This document shows, one piece after another, positions 8,570-18,213 of a stretch of 64,000 bases of DNA; the stretch's first letter is position 1, and the number at the start of each line of letters is the position of its first letter. The notes beneath the pieces were generated by a model. The model was not told the origin of the DNA. It worked only from the letters and a program-made list of their open reading frames with translations, and ran no database searches. Source of the DNA: Streptomyces triculaminicus (GTDB taxonomy: Bacteria; Actinomycetota; Actinomycetes; Streptomycetales; Streptomycetaceae); contig NZ_JAFMOF010000002.1 of assembly GCF_017349075.1 (NCBI RefSeq), forward strand, positions 1,240,001 to 1,304,000, in the 5' to 3' direction. A program made the position numbers and the translations under genes.

Positions 8570-9235
8570 GTGATCCGTCTGAGCGAGACCCTGGCACTGC
8601 AGAGCGTCGAGGACTTCCTGACCGCGGACGAGCTCGGCCGGCTCGGGAAGATCATGGACGCCGAGCTCGAGGTCACCGGATGGCGGCCCGCCCACCAGGC
8701 GGACGTGGTGGCGGCCCCGGGCCAGGCGCAGGAGATCCTGCGCGCCGCCACCGACCGCGCCCTGCCGGTGCTGCGGCGGGTGCTGCCCTCCGTCGCCGGC
8801 GCCGACGTCTGGCACTACACGGAGCTGACGGCGGGGCAGGAGGTCCCCGCGCACATCGACGGCATCCCCCGCCCGGACGTCGCACCGCGCCGGATCGGCA
8901 GGATCGGCGTGGTCCTCGAACTGCCCGAGTCCGGCGGCCAGTTCTACGTCGACACGACCTCCGGTCCGTCGGTGTGGAGCGGCGTGGTCGTCGGCGGGGC
9001 GGAGGGATACGCCGAGGGAACGGCGCTGACGCACCGGCTGCCGCACGACCGCGCGCACCAGCACCAGGGCGAACCGGAGTGGCTGCGCGCCGCCGCGCGC
9101 ACCCGCTGGATCACCGACGCCCCGGCCGGGGTCGCCCTCGCCTACGGCGCCCAGCTCATCCATGGCGTGCTGCCGGTACGGGCGGGGCGGATGCGCAAGT
9201 TCGTCACGGATCTGCTGGACGCCCCGCGCGGCTGA
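8570..9235 (+). CDS. 2-oxoglutarate/Fe(II) oxygenase-like protein
   Basis: A 221-residue protein. WHYTELTAGQEVPAHIDGI holds an H-x-D pair in the context used by prolyl-hydroxylase-like double-stranded beta-helix oxygenases. A second histidine occurs in LIHGVLPVRAGRMRKF, with basic residues that could bind 2-oxoglutarate. The GTG start is supported by GAGGGGAG six bases upstream. The substrate is unknown. Its 3' end overlaps the convergent ArsR-type gene by 32 bases. Confidence 0.6.
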   Translation: MIRLSETLALQSVEDFLTADELGRLGKIMDAELEVTGWRPAHQADVVAAPGQAQEILRAATDRALPVLRRVLPSVAGADVWHYTELTAGQEVPAHIDGIPRPDVAPRRIGRIGVVLELPESGGQFYVDTTSGPSVWSGVVVGGAEGYAEGTALTHRLPHDRAHQHQGEPEWLRAAARTRWITDAPAGVALAYGAQLIHGVLPVRAGRMRKFVTDLLDAPRG

Positions 9236-10223
9236 CGTCCGGCCGGGCCCGCGCCGGCCCGCGCCGCCGGACCAGCAGGCTGCCCAGAGCGGTGCGCCGG
9301 TGCAGGACCGCCCGGCCGGCGCGTTCCGTGGTGATCAGGCCCGCGCCGCGCAACGCGGCGGCGTGGGCCGAGGCGGTGGCGTCGCTGACGCCCAGCCTGC
9401 GCGCGAGGTCGCCGGTGGTGTGCTCCTCGGCGAGCAGGACCAGGGCGCCGAGGCGGGTGCGGCCGAGCACCGCCGCCAGCGCCTCCTCCGTGCCGGGGGC
9501 CCCGGACGCGGAGAGCGGCAGGCCGGGACCGGCGGGGTAGGTCAGGTACAAGGGGCCGTCGGGCGGGTCGGCGACGACCGGATGGCCGGTCCAGTGGAAG
9601 GTGGGGACGAGCACCAGCCCCCGCCCTTGCGGCCTGACGTCCCGGGGGCCGGGGCCGTCGAACTCCCAGACACTCTCGCGCAGTCGTGAGCCGGGGAGGA
9701 GCGCGGTGAGCGCGGCGCCGACGCCGTGCTCGGCCACGGTCAGGGCGTGGCGGGTGAACTCCGCCTGATGCAGGTCCTGCACCAGCGGCCACACGGGCCC
9801 CAGGGCCGTCTCGAAGGCGGCGTGCTGGGCGCGGCGCAGCACCTGCCAGGCGTCGGCGTCACCCCGGTGCAGGTCGCGGACCCACAGGGGAACGGGGGCG
9901 TCGTGACCGGCGTAGGCGCGCTCGATCCCGGAGCGGACGAGGTCCGGGTGCGAGGCCCGGGCGGTGTCCAGCCCTTCCCGGAGGTCCGTGCTGAAGACGT
10001 CGAGGAAGGCGGGGGCCCGCCCCGCGGGGACCAGGTCCGCCAGCGGCTCGACGGCGGCCGGCAGGGACCGGAGCAGGCGCCGCCGCCAGCGGCCGTAGAG
10101 CAGTTCCTCCCGGTGGCCGCTCACGAGCATCATCAGCGTCGCGTTCAACTCCTGCAGCGGGGCCGGTCGGGACGCGAAACGGACCCGGGCGACGTCGGCG
10201 GCCGTGAGATGGATCCGGATCAC
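9204..10223 (-). CDS. ArsR-type winged-helix transcriptional regulator
   Basis: A 339-residue protein. The first about 240 residues are a Streptomyces-specific ligand or dimerisation region of unknown fold. The C-terminal third is a winged helix: LLAEEHTTGDLARRLGVSDA is the helix-turn-helix, followed by ALRGAGLITTERAGRAVLHRR, a typical ArsR wing. The start is at an ATG next to the hydrolase promoter region (MIRIHLTAADVARVRFA is the usual N-terminus of this family). It is divergent from the PAF-acetylhydrolase gene and could regulate it; this is inference from position. Confidence 0.85.
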   Translation of the reverse strand: MIRIHLTAADVARVRFASRPAPLQELNATLMMLVSGHREELLYGRWRRRLLRSLPAAVEPLADLVPAGRAPAFLDVFSTDLREGLDTARASHPDLVRSGIERAYAGHDAPVPLWVRDLHRGDADAWQVLRRAQHAAFETALGPVWPLVQDLHQAEFTRHALTVAEHGVGAALTALLPGSRLRESVWEFDGPGPRDVRPQGRGLVLVPTFHWTGHPVVADPPDGPLYLTYPAGPGLPLSASGAPGTEEALAAVLGRTRLGALVLLAEEHTTGDLARRLGVSDATASAHAAALRGAGLITTERAGRAVLHRRTALGSLLVRRRGPARARPDVSRAGRPADP

Positions 10224-10379
10224 TACACTCCCCGGCGACGCCGCGCCATCGTTTCGGTCAAGGCCTCAACCCTCGCCCGCGCCCCGGGCCGGGCGCCAGC
10301 ATTCGGTCATGCCCCCGCCATTCACGCAGGGGGCCGCCGCAAGGCGCAAGGACCGAGGTCACAGGAGTGAGGGGACGTC

Positions 10380-11681
10380 ATGTTCCGCAAGGATGCCGTC
10401 GCGAACGCCACTACGAACACCGGTGGTAGCAGGGGTGCAGGCGTGCCCGGAGTGAGCCGGCGGGCCGTCACCGCGTCGGCCGTCGCGGCGGCCGCGCTGC
10501 TGGTCACGGGAGGGGGCGGAGGCGGGAGCGCGGTCGCTCGGCCGGGGGAGCGGCAGGCGGCCGGGCCGACCCTCCGACTTCCGGCGCCGACCGGCCCGTA
10601 CCCGATCGGTACGACCGAGCTCCACCTGGTCGACCGCGCCAGAAAGGATCCGTGGGATCCGGCGATCCCGGTCCGGGAAGTGATGGTCACGGTGTTCTAC
10701 CCGGCCCGTACCGTCCACGGGTACCCGCGCGCACCGCAGATGAGCGTGGGCGCGGCCCGGGAGATCATCGACCCTCTGCTGCATCCGGAGCTGCCGAAGG
10801 CGGGGGTGGACTGGGCGGCCACGCCGACGCACGCGCACACGGGCGCGCCCGCGCGGGCCGGGCGGCGGCCGGTGCTGCTGTACAGCCCCGGAGGCGGCGA
10901 CCCGCGCACCATGGGCACCACCACCGCCGAGGAACTGGCGAGCCACGGCTATGCGGTGGTGACCGTCGACCATCCCGGCGACGCCTCCGAGGTCGCCTTC
11001 CCCTGCCGGGCGCCGTGGCGGCCGCAGGTCCGGCACACCGTGCTGAGAGGGGATCCCCGGAAGGACCCGGCCTTCTTCCGGGCCCTGATCGCCACCAGGA
11101 TCGCGGACGTCCGCTTCGTGCTGGACCGGCTTGGGGCGCTGGCCGCCGGCCGGAACCCGGACGCGGAGGGGCGCCGGCTGCCGGAGGGCCTCGGCCGCGC
11201 GCTGGACCCGCGGCGGGTCGGCGTGTACGGGCACTCGGCAGGCGGGACCACCGCCGCCGAGGCGATGTACGAGGACCGGCGCATCGGCGCCGCCGTCGAC
11301 CTGGAGGGCTATCTCAACCATCCGCCGCAGGCGCCGGGCGAGGAAGGGGAGTTGTTCCCGGTGGCGCGCGACGGGGTGGACCGGCCGCTGCTCCTGCTGG
11401 GCACCGACGGCTTCCGCGACGGGGACATCGACCGTTCCTGGGGCGCCATGCTCGCCCACCCGGGCGGCCGCACCCGCCGCCTGCGGATCGACGACGCCGC
11501 GCACTGGGTGTTCACCGACTACGCGGCCATGGCGCCCCAGTTGCAGGCCGCCGGGCTGATGACGGCGCGGGACCGGGTCAAGCTGGTCGGCGGCGTCGAC
11601 CCGGCGGTGAGCGTGCCCGCGGTGCGCGGCCATCTGCTCTCCTTCTTCGCACGTCACCTGCCGGTCCGGGCCGCCGGCTGA
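10380..11681 (+). CDS. exported PAF-acetylhydrolase-like lipase (Tat substrate)
   Basis: A 433-residue protein. The N-terminus has a twin-arginine motif (SRRAVTA) and an alanine-rich hydrophobic stretch, ending near residue 55. The catalytic region matches the platelet-activating factor acetylhydrolase isoform II family: LLYSPGGGDPRTMG (oxyanion region), GVYGHSAGGTTAAE (nucleophile Ser), a likely acid in LLLGTDGFRDGD and a histidine in DDAAHWVFTD. It should hydrolyse short-chain esters or phospholipids outside the cell. The start is supported by GTGAGGGGACGTC just upstream. It is divergent from an ArsR-type regulator. Confidence 0.85.
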   Translation: MFRKDAVANATTNTGGSRGAGVPGVSRRAVTASAVAAAALLVTGGGGGGSAVARPGERQAAGPTLRLPAPTGPYPIGTTELHLVDRARKDPWDPAIPVREVMVTVFYPARTVHGYPRAPQMSVGAAREIIDPLLHPELPKAGVDWAATPTHAHTGAPARAGRRPVLLYSPGGGDPRTMGTTTAEELASHGYAVVTVDHPGDASEVAFPCRAPWRPQVRHTVLRGDPRKDPAFFRALIATRIADVRFVLDRLGALAAGRNPDAEGRRLPEGLGRALDPRRVGVYGHSAGGTTAAEAMYEDRRIGAAVDLEGYLNHPPQAPGEEGELFPVARDGVDRPLLLLGTDGFRDGDIDRSWGAMLAHPGGRTRRLRIDDAAHWVFTDYAAMAPQLQAAGLMTARDRVKLVGGVDPAVSVPAVRGHLLSFFARHLPVRAAG

Positions 11682-11826
11682 GGGGCGGGCCCCGGCGGGC
11701 CGGGCCCGAGGTGCACCGGGAAGGTCGTTCCCCTAGCGTGGACGGGAGCGGCCTTTCTGCCCGTATTCGGGGTATTCGCCGGTGCTTCCGCCGCCGTAGA
11801 AGCCACCGCACCCTCAGGGAGACACC

Positions 11827-12273
11827 ATGGCCAAGCACACTGCCGGCCGCCGCCCCGCCTCGGTGTACGCGTTGGCAGGGGTCCGGCTCTTCAACGGGGT
11901 CAGCGGCCTGCTCATGCCCGCCACGCTCATCCGGCGCCTCGAGCCCGGCAGCCGGCTCAGTCCGGCGGCCGTCTACGCCTTCCGGCTCTTCGGGATCCGT
12001 ACGATCCTGCTCGGCCTCGACCTGCTCACCCATCGGGGCGAGCGGCTGCGCGAGGACCTGCGCGAGGGCGTCGTGATCCACGGCAGCGACACCGCGACGG
12101 CGGCCCTGCTCGGCGTCACCGGACGGGTGGCACCCCGCACCGCCGCCCTGACCACGCTCATCTCGGCCACGAACACGGTCCTGGCGGCCACCGCGACGGA
12201 CCGCGTCGAAGGGTGCGGCGCCCCCTCCCACCGCTGCTGCGGGAAGCGGGCGGGGAAGAGGAAGCGGACGTGA
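11827..12273 (+). CDS. small membrane protein leading the GMC/alpha-dioxygenase operon
   Basis: A 148-residue protein with three or four short hydrophobic helices (VYALAGVRLFNGVSGLLMPA, VYAFRLFGIRTILLGLDLL, TALLGVTGRV, AALTTLISATNTVLA) and a basic cysteine-containing tail. A good RBS (AGGGAGACACC) precedes the ATG. The stop overlaps the GTG start of the GMC gene (GTGA), so translation is coupled. The function is unknown. Position suggests a membrane partner or anchor for the downstream redox enzymes. Confidence 0.7.
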   Translation: MAKHTAGRRPASVYALAGVRLFNGVSGLLMPATLIRRLEPGSRLSPAAVYAFRLFGIRTILLGLDLLTHRGERLREDLREGVVIHGSDTATAALLGVTGRVAPRTAALTTLISATNTVLAATATDRVEGCGAPSHRCCGKRAGKRKRT

Positions 12274-14210
12274 CCGCGGAGCCCGGCGCCCCCGCCACCG
12301 AGACCGGCTTCGACTACGTCGTCGTCGGCGCGGGCGCCGGCGGCGGCCCCCTGGCGGCCAACCTCGCCGCCGCCGGCACGCGCGTCCTGCTGATCGACGC
12401 CGGCCGCGCCGAGGACAACGACAACTACGCGGTGCCCGCCTTCCACGCGGACGCCTCGGAGGACCCCGTCCAGCGCTGGGACTACTTCGTGCGGCACTAC
12501 GCCGACGAACAGCAGCACCAGCGCGACAGCAAGCTCGTCCCCGGCAAGGGCATCCTCTACCCGCGCGCCGGGACGGTCGGCGGCTGCACCGCCCACCACG
12601 CCCTGATCACCGTCTACCCGTACAACCGTGACTGGGACGCGATCGCGGAGGAGACCGGCGACGCCTCCTGGCGCAGCAGCGTCATGCGCCGCTACTTCGA
12701 GCGCCTGGAGCGCTGCACCTACCGGTCCGCGCCCAGGAAGCCGCCCGCGAATCCTCTGCTGGCCGCACTCCTGCGGCATCTGCCCTTCATCGCCGCCACA
12801 TACCGCAACGACTCGCGGCACGGATTCGACGGCTGGCTCTCGACCGCTCTCGCCGATCCCGAGCTCATCGTCCAGGACAAGCAGCTGCTGAAGGTCATCC
12901 TCTCCGCCGCCGAGGAGACCCTCGCCGACTTCCTCGGCCGGCCGCTGTCCCCGGCGGAGAGCCTGCGCTCCTTCGTCGACCCCAACGACTGGCGGGTCCA
13001 GACCCAGGGGCTGCAGGGCCTGTGGCAGATCCCGCTGTCCACGGCGAACGGGCGGCGCGGCGCCGCGCGCGAGCGCGTCCTCGCGGCCGCGGCCGGCCAC
13101 CCGGACCACCTGACCGTCCGCACGGACACGCTGGTCACCCGAGTCCTGCTGGACGAGTCGGGAAGGGCCGTCGGCGTCGAGTGCGTCGAGCGTCCGCACG
13201 CCTACCGGGCCGACCCCCGCGGCGGGGACGCGACCGGGCCGCCGCCCGTACGCCGCACGATCCTGGCCTCCCGGGAGGTGATCCTGGCGGCCGGCGCCTT
13301 CAACACCCCCCAGCTGCTGATGCTCTCGGGCATCGGCCCGGCCGAGGAGCTGCGCCGGCACGGCATCCCCGTACGCGTCGACCTCCCGGGCGTGGGCGCC
13401 AACCTGCAGGACCGCTACGAGGTCGGCGTGGTCAGCGAGATGGACCGCGAGTTCCCCGTCGTCAAGGACTGCGACTTCCACGCGCCACGGCCCGGGGCCG
13501 AACCCGACCGCTGCTACCGCGCCTGGCGGCGCGGCGAGGGCCTGTACACCACCAACGGCGCCGTCGTCGGCATCACCCGCAAGTCCCGCCCGGACCTCGA
13601 CGCCCCGGACCTGTTCGTCTTCGGCGGCCCCTTCGACTTCCGCGGCTACCGCCCCGGCTACTCCCTCGACCTGACGCGCCACCGGGACCGCTTCACCTGG
13701 GCGATCCTCAAGAGCCGCACGCACAACACCGGCGGCCGGGTGCGGCTGCGCTCCGACGACCCGCGCGACACACCCGACGTCGACTTCCACTACTTCACCG
13801 AGGGCACGGACACCGACGGCCGGGACCTGGAGGCGATGGCCGACGCCGTGGAGTTCGTCCGCCGGATGAACCGCAGGGCCGACTCGGTGATCGTCAAGGA
13901 GCTGTGGCCCGGCCCGCAGGTCCGCGACCGCGAGGAGATCCGCCGCTTCGTCCAGGACGAGGCGTGGGGCCACCACGCGTCCTGCAGCTGCCGGATGGGC
14001 CGGGCCGACGACCCGTCGGCCGTCGTCGACAGCCGGTTCCGGGTCCGCGGGGTGTCCGGCCTGCGGATCGTGGACGCCTCCGTCTTCCCCCGCATCCCCG
14101 GGTTCTTCATCGTCACGCCGGTCTACATGATCAGCGAGAAGGCGAGCGACGTGATCCTCGCCGACGCGGCCCGCAGCGACAGGACCCCCTCACCGCCCCC
14201 GACGACCTGA
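12270..14210 (+). CDS. GMC family FAD-dependent oxidoreductase
   Basis: A 646-residue protein. The N-terminal ADP-binding fold is VVVGAGAGGGPLAANLAAAG, with the acidic LLIDAGRAED end. GMC signature 1 lies around YPRAGTVGGCTAHHALITV, signature 2 is GAFNTPQLLMLSGIGP, and the C-terminal catalytic block HHASCSCRMG is followed by IVDASVFPRIPGFFIVTPVY. GMC enzymes oxidise alcohols or aldehydes, including long-chain alcohols. The GTG start overlaps the upstream stop, and 26 bases after its own stop begins an alpha-dioxygenase-like gene. The pair suggests sequential oxidation of a fatty substrate; the actual substrate is unknown. Confidence 0.93.
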   Translation: MTAEPGAPATETGFDYVVVGAGAGGGPLAANLAAAGTRVLLIDAGRAEDNDNYAVPAFHADASEDPVQRWDYFVRHYADEQQHQRDSKLVPGKGILYPRAGTVGGCTAHHALITVYPYNRDWDAIAEETGDASWRSSVMRRYFERLERCTYRSAPRKPPANPLLAALLRHLPFIAATYRNDSRHGFDGWLSTALADPELIVQDKQLLKVILSAAEETLADFLGRPLSPAESLRSFVDPNDWRVQTQGLQGLWQIPLSTANGRRGAARERVLAAAAGHPDHLTVRTDTLVTRVLLDESGRAVGVECVERPHAYRADPRGGDATGPPPVRRTILASREVILAAGAFNTPQLLMLSGIGPAEELRRHGIPVRVDLPGVGANLQDRYEVGVVSEMDREFPVVKDCDFHAPRPGAEPDRCYRAWRRGEGLYTTNGAVVGITRKSRPDLDAPDLFVFGGPFDFRGYRPGYSLDLTRHRDRFTWAILKSRTHNTGGRVRLRSDDPRDTPDVDFHYFTEGTDTDGRDLEAMADAVEFVRRMNRRADSVIVKELWPGPQVRDREEIRRFVQDEAWGHHASCSCRMGRADDPSAVVDSRFRVRGVSGLRIVDASVFPRIPGFFIVTPVYMISEKASDVILADAARSDRTPSPPPTT

Positions 14211-14236
14211 CCAGGGACAGCCAGAGGAGTACGACC

Positions 14237-16075
14237 ATGAGCACGCGACGATGCACCCCCCGGGGCTCCGGCTACCGCTCCAGCCTTCCGTGGCGGCTCC
14301 TGGCCGGCCTCGCGGGCTACGTCGACCGGCGCGTCGGCTGGGACAAACTGGCCGTCATCCCCGGGCTGCTGACCATCCTCGGGCTGCGCGTCAGGTACCG
14401 CCGGGAGAACCTCCACGACACCACCCACCTGCCCTCCGTCAACCTCCCCGACCCCGCGCCCCCGTCCGCGAAGCACCGGGTCGCCCGTACCGCGGACGGC
14501 AGCCACAACGACCTCGACGAGCCGCGCATGGGCATGGCCGGAACCCGCTTCGGCCGCAACGTCCCGCTGGACCGGATCGCCCCGGCCAAGCCCGAGGACG
14601 TCCTGTCGAGCCCGAACCCGCGCGAGGTCAGCCGCGCCCTGTTCACCCGCCACGAGCTCGTCCCGGCCACTACGGTCAACTCCCTGGTCGCCGCCTGGCT
14701 GCAGTTCATGATCCGCGACTGGTTCAGCCACGGCACGAGCCCCACGGACCGGCCCTGGGAGGTCCCCCTCATGGCCGACGACCGCTGGCCGGAACGCCCC
14801 ATGCGCATCATGCGCACCCCGGACGACCCGACCCGCGACCCCAACGCGCCCGCCGGCACCCCCGACACCCGCGTCAACGCCTTCTCCCACTGGTGGGACG
14901 CCTCCCAGATCTACGGCGCCGACGCGGACGAACAGCGCCGGCTGCGCACCGGAACCCTGGGCAAGCTCTACCTCTGGGACGACGAGCGCCCCACGCCGGG
15001 CCCCGCCACCGACCCCTCGAGCATCCCCGGCTTCTGGCTCGGCCTGGCCATGATGCACGACCTGTTCACCCGGGAGCACAACGCGATCTGCGACCAGCTG
15101 CACGCCGCGTACCCGGCCTGGGACGACGAGGAGCTCTTCCAGCGGGCCCGCCTCGTCAACGCCGCCCTCCTCGCCAAGATCCACACCACGGAGTGGACCC
15201 CGGCCGTCATCAGCCACCCCACCACCGTCAAGGCACTGCGGACCAACTGGTGGGGCCTGGCGGGCGAGCGCGTCCACGACCTCTTCGGCCGTGTCAGCGA
15301 CAGCGAGATCATCAGCGGCATCCCGGGCGGCGAGACCGACCACTACGGCATCCCGTACGCCCTCACCGAGGAGTTCGTGGCCGTCTACCGCATGCACCCC
15401 CTCATCCGCGACGACTGGCACCTGCGCTCGGCCGCGGACAACGCCACGCTGCGCGAATGCACCTTCCGCGAGATCGCCGGCCCCAAGGCGCTCCAGGTCC
15501 TGCAGACCGTGGACGCCGCCGACCTGCTCTACAGCTTCGGCACGCTCCCCCCGGGCCTGGTCACCCTCCACAACTTCCCGCGGTTCCTGCAGGAGTACGA
15601 GCGCCCGGACGGGCATCTGCAGGACCTCGCCGCCACCGACATCCTGCGCAACCGCGAAATGGGCGTCCCCCGCTACAACGAGTTCCGGCGGCTGCTGCGC
15701 ATGAAGCCCGCCGAGTGCTTCGAGGAGCTGACGGACAACCCGGCATGGGCCAAGGAGATCAAGCGGCTCTACGCGGGCGACGTGGAGAAGGTCGACCTCA
15801 CCGTCGGGATGTTCGCCGAGACGCTGCCGGCCGGATTCGCCTTCAGCGACACGGCGTTCCGCATCTTCATCCTGATGGCCTCGCGCCGCCTGAACAGCGA
15901 CCGCTTCTTCACCGAGTACTACACCCCGGCCGTGTACTCCAAGGCCGGCATGGCGTGGATCGACGACAACACGATGCTCACCGTCCTGCTGCGCCATCAC
16001 CCGGAACTGCGCCCCGCCCTGGCGGGCCTGAGCAACGCGTTCGCGCCATGGAACACGGCGCCGCGCACCGTCTGA
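14237..16075 (+). CDS. alpha-dioxygenase-like haem peroxidase (fatty-acid oxygenase)
   Basis: A 612-residue protein of the animal haem-peroxidase/cyclooxygenase superfamily, closest in motifs to plant alpha-dioxygenases: FGRNVPLD near the N-terminus, WLQFMIRDWFSH with the expected distal His, WWDASQIYG, VYRMHPLIRDDW with the expected proximal His, and VPRYNEFRRLLRMKP, where the plant enzymes carry the catalytic Tyr block. VASRR-like ASRRLNSDRFFTEYYT follows as in the plant family. These enzymes insert O2 at C-alpha of fatty acids to give 2-hydroperoxides. No signal peptide; one hydrophobic N-terminal segment may bind membrane. AGAGGAG lies 8 bases before the ATG. Confidence 0.9.
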   Translation: MSTRRCTPRGSGYRSSLPWRLLAGLAGYVDRRVGWDKLAVIPGLLTILGLRVRYRRENLHDTTHLPSVNLPDPAPPSAKHRVARTADGSHNDLDEPRMGMAGTRFGRNVPLDRIAPAKPEDVLSSPNPREVSRALFTRHELVPATTVNSLVAAWLQFMIRDWFSHGTSPTDRPWEVPLMADDRWPERPMRIMRTPDDPTRDPNAPAGTPDTRVNAFSHWWDASQIYGADADEQRRLRTGTLGKLYLWDDERPTPGPATDPSSIPGFWLGLAMMHDLFTREHNAICDQLHAAYPAWDDEELFQRARLVNAALLAKIHTTEWTPAVISHPTTVKALRTNWWGLAGERVHDLFGRVSDSEIISGIPGGETDHYGIPYALTEEFVAVYRMHPLIRDDWHLRSAADNATLRECTFREIAGPKALQVLQTVDAADLLYSFGTLPPGLVTLHNFPRFLQEYERPDGHLQDLAATDILRNREMGVPRYNEFRRLLRMKPAECFEELTDNPAWAKEIKRLYAGDVEKVDLTVGMFAETLPAGFAFSDTAFRIFILMASRRLNSDRFFTEYYTPAVYSKAGMAWIDDNTMLTVLLRHHPELRPALAGLSNAFAPWNTAPRTV

Positions 16076-16189
16076 GCACCGTCTGAACCCGGCGCGCAGC
16101 CCGGCGCGCACCCGGACCGGCGGCACGGCCGCGCGGGGGATCGCGGATTCCGGCCCGGATGCGCGTAGGCCATGGTGAACAATTGCGCC

Positions 16190-16645
16190 ATGGACCAGAT
16201 CGACAGAAATATCTTGCGCGAGCTGCAGAACGACGGTCGGCTGACCATCCAGGAACTGGCCCAGCGAGTGGGCCTCACCTCCTCGCCCTGCATGCGCCGC
16301 GTCCGGCAGCTCGAGCAGGACGGGGTGATCCAGGGCTACCGGGCGGTCATCGACCCCGAAGCCGTCGGGCGCGGCTTCGAGGTCCTCGTCTCCATCGAGG
16401 TCAAACGCGACCGGGAGGCGGTCGAGGCCTTCGAGGCCGCACTCCAGGACATCCCGGACGTCATCGAGGCCTACCGCCTCTTCGGCAGCCCCGGCTGCCT
16501 GCTGCGCATCGCGGTCGCCGACATCACCGCCTACGAACGGCTGTGGATCGAACGCCTCACCACGCTGTCCGGCATCACCGAGGTCAACTCGCAGATCATC
16601 ATGAAGCGGATCAAGGAATCCCGGGGCCTGCCGGTCGGCGGCTGA
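16190..16645 (+). CDS. Lrp/AsnC family transcriptional regulator
   Basis: A 151-residue protein of standard Lrp length. MDQIDRNILRELQNDGRLT is the classic N-terminus, followed by the helix-turn-helix IQELAQRVGLTSSPCMRRVR. The RAM ligand-binding domain (VLVSIEVKR...IPDVIEAYRLFGSPGCLLRI) fills the C-terminal half. The ATG at 16190 is preferred; an upstream in-frame GTG at 16172 would add six residues. It lies just after the GMC/alpha-dioxygenase operon and could control it or amino-acid metabolism; there is no direct evidence for either. Confidence 0.92.
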   Translation: MDQIDRNILRELQNDGRLTIQELAQRVGLTSSPCMRRVRQLEQDGVIQGYRAVIDPEAVGRGFEVLVSIEVKRDREAVEAFEAALQDIPDVIEAYRLFGSPGCLLRIAVADITAYERLWIERLTTLSGITEVNSQIIMKRIKESRGLPVGG

Positions 16646-16671
16646 GACCGAGTGCCGTCCTGCGTGATCAT

Positions 16672-18166
16672 GTGCCGTGCGACGATCTTGTCGTGATCGA
16701 CTTCGACGGCGGGGATTCCGCGCTCGCGGTGCTGGGGGCGCTGCTGGATCGCTCGCTGACGCAGATCGGCGAGGCCTCGGCGGACGCCCGCCGCTTCGAC
16801 CGGGAGCTCATCCGCTCGACGGCCGACGTGTGGGACAGCAACTCCCTGCCCTTCTTCCGGGCGGCGACGGCCGACACGCCCAGTGAGCGGGAGCACCGGG
16901 CGCTGGCGGCGCTGGAGTGGATGGCCGGCCTCGGAGAGGAGCGTCGGGCCTGGGTGCTGGGGCAGGCCGCGGCCGCCGGACACCCGGTCGACGGGCTGCT
17001 CCCGCCCGCGAAGCCGCGACTACCAAGGGCGGGCCATGGCCCCGGTGATGGCGATGACGCCGCGGACCGCGCAGAGCCTGGCCGCCGACTACGACCTGCC
17101 GTCGGCGGAGGTCCGCTCCCTCCACGTCGAGCGGGCCGGCAGCCGTCTGACCGGCTGTCTCGAACTGGCCGTCAGCCGGTCCTATCCCGTCGACGACGAG
17201 ACCTCTCCGGACGACTCTCCCGAGAGCGCGACGCTGGCCATACGGCTGCGCGACATCACGGAGGTCCGCTTCGACTCCCGCGACGCCCGGGGCGTCGCCT
17301 TCCGGCCGGACGCGGAAGGGACGTCGATCGGTATCGGAGCCCGCGGCGCGCTCCGCGCGGCGACGGCCGATGTCAGCCCCGACGACCGCTGCTGGCACCT
17401 GTCCTCTGCCGGACGCCGGGCCGACGCGACCACACCGCCCCGCGAAAGCCGGCCCGCTCCCGCCGGTCCTCCGCGGGAGGGAGACCTGGGCGACTACGCC
17501 ATGGCCGCCGCGACCCTCCTCCACCACGCCATGCTGGAGATCCGCACGGTCCGCTACCACCAGCACGCGCACCAGGCTCCGGTGCGCGTGCTGCAGCGGG
17601 TCTTCGCCGGTGCGGGGCAGGCGGTCCTCGCCGCGGGCGGGCACCGCCCGCACCTCCGCCGTGAAGCCGCCTTCCGCCGGCTGATCGAGACCTGGGCCCG
17701 GCGCGGCGGACCGGCCCTGACCGAATGGATCGCCGAGGTGCTGGATGTGACCTGCCGTCAACCGGACTTCGTCGCCGACCTCCGCGAACAGGCCCGGGCG
17801 GCCCGGGCCGTGGGTGCGCCCCGGCGGTCCGCTCCCACCCCCTGGGCGCTTCCCGGTCCGCCGGAGTCCGAGCTCCGGCTGGCCATGTACACCGCGGCGC
17901 ACACCCGCTACGGCACCCACCACGACTCCTCGGCCCTCGTGCACCTGGCCGTGCCGCCTCACCCCGAAGACGCCGCAGGGACTCCGTGGCGCCTGCGGTC
18001 CGCGCGGAGCACCGGTCTCGCCCGGTTCCAGCTGCGGACCGAGGCGTTCCAGGGCGCCGGCCATGCGCGCGTCACCGTCGACGACGATGCGCTCCGCCAC
18101 GTACTCCTACGCGACGGAGCTCTCCACATCACCAGCGGGGAGGACGGCGACCACGATCCGTCGTGA
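16672..18166 (+). pseudogene. hypothetical protein, apparently frameshifted
   Basis: The first about 115 codons (GTG 16672, CDDLVVIDFDGGDSALAVLG, then DSNSLPFFRAATADTPSERE) read as coding in one frame. From about 17020 the coding signal moves one frame over (DYQGRAMAPVMAMTPRTAQS) and continues to 18166. A one-base surplus near 17005-17025 would explain this; joined length is about 495 residues. Alternatively, the second part could start at ATG 17036, which has AAGGG upstream. The protein is soluble, Asp/Glu/Arg-rich and without recognisable motifs; it contains a TAAHTRYGTHHDSSALVHLA segment. Function unknown. Confidence 0.5.
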
Positions 18167-18213
18167 GCGCGTCGGCGTGTACGGGCCGGAGCACGCCCGC
18201 GGCTGCCCAGGAG

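Noticed and set aside
13022..16075. A 1017-residue open frame covering most of the GMC gene and all of the alpha-dioxygenase gene
   Set aside because: Its N-terminal part is an arginine/proline-rich shadow of the GMC gene. A good ribosome-binding site and ATG at 14237 mark the true start.
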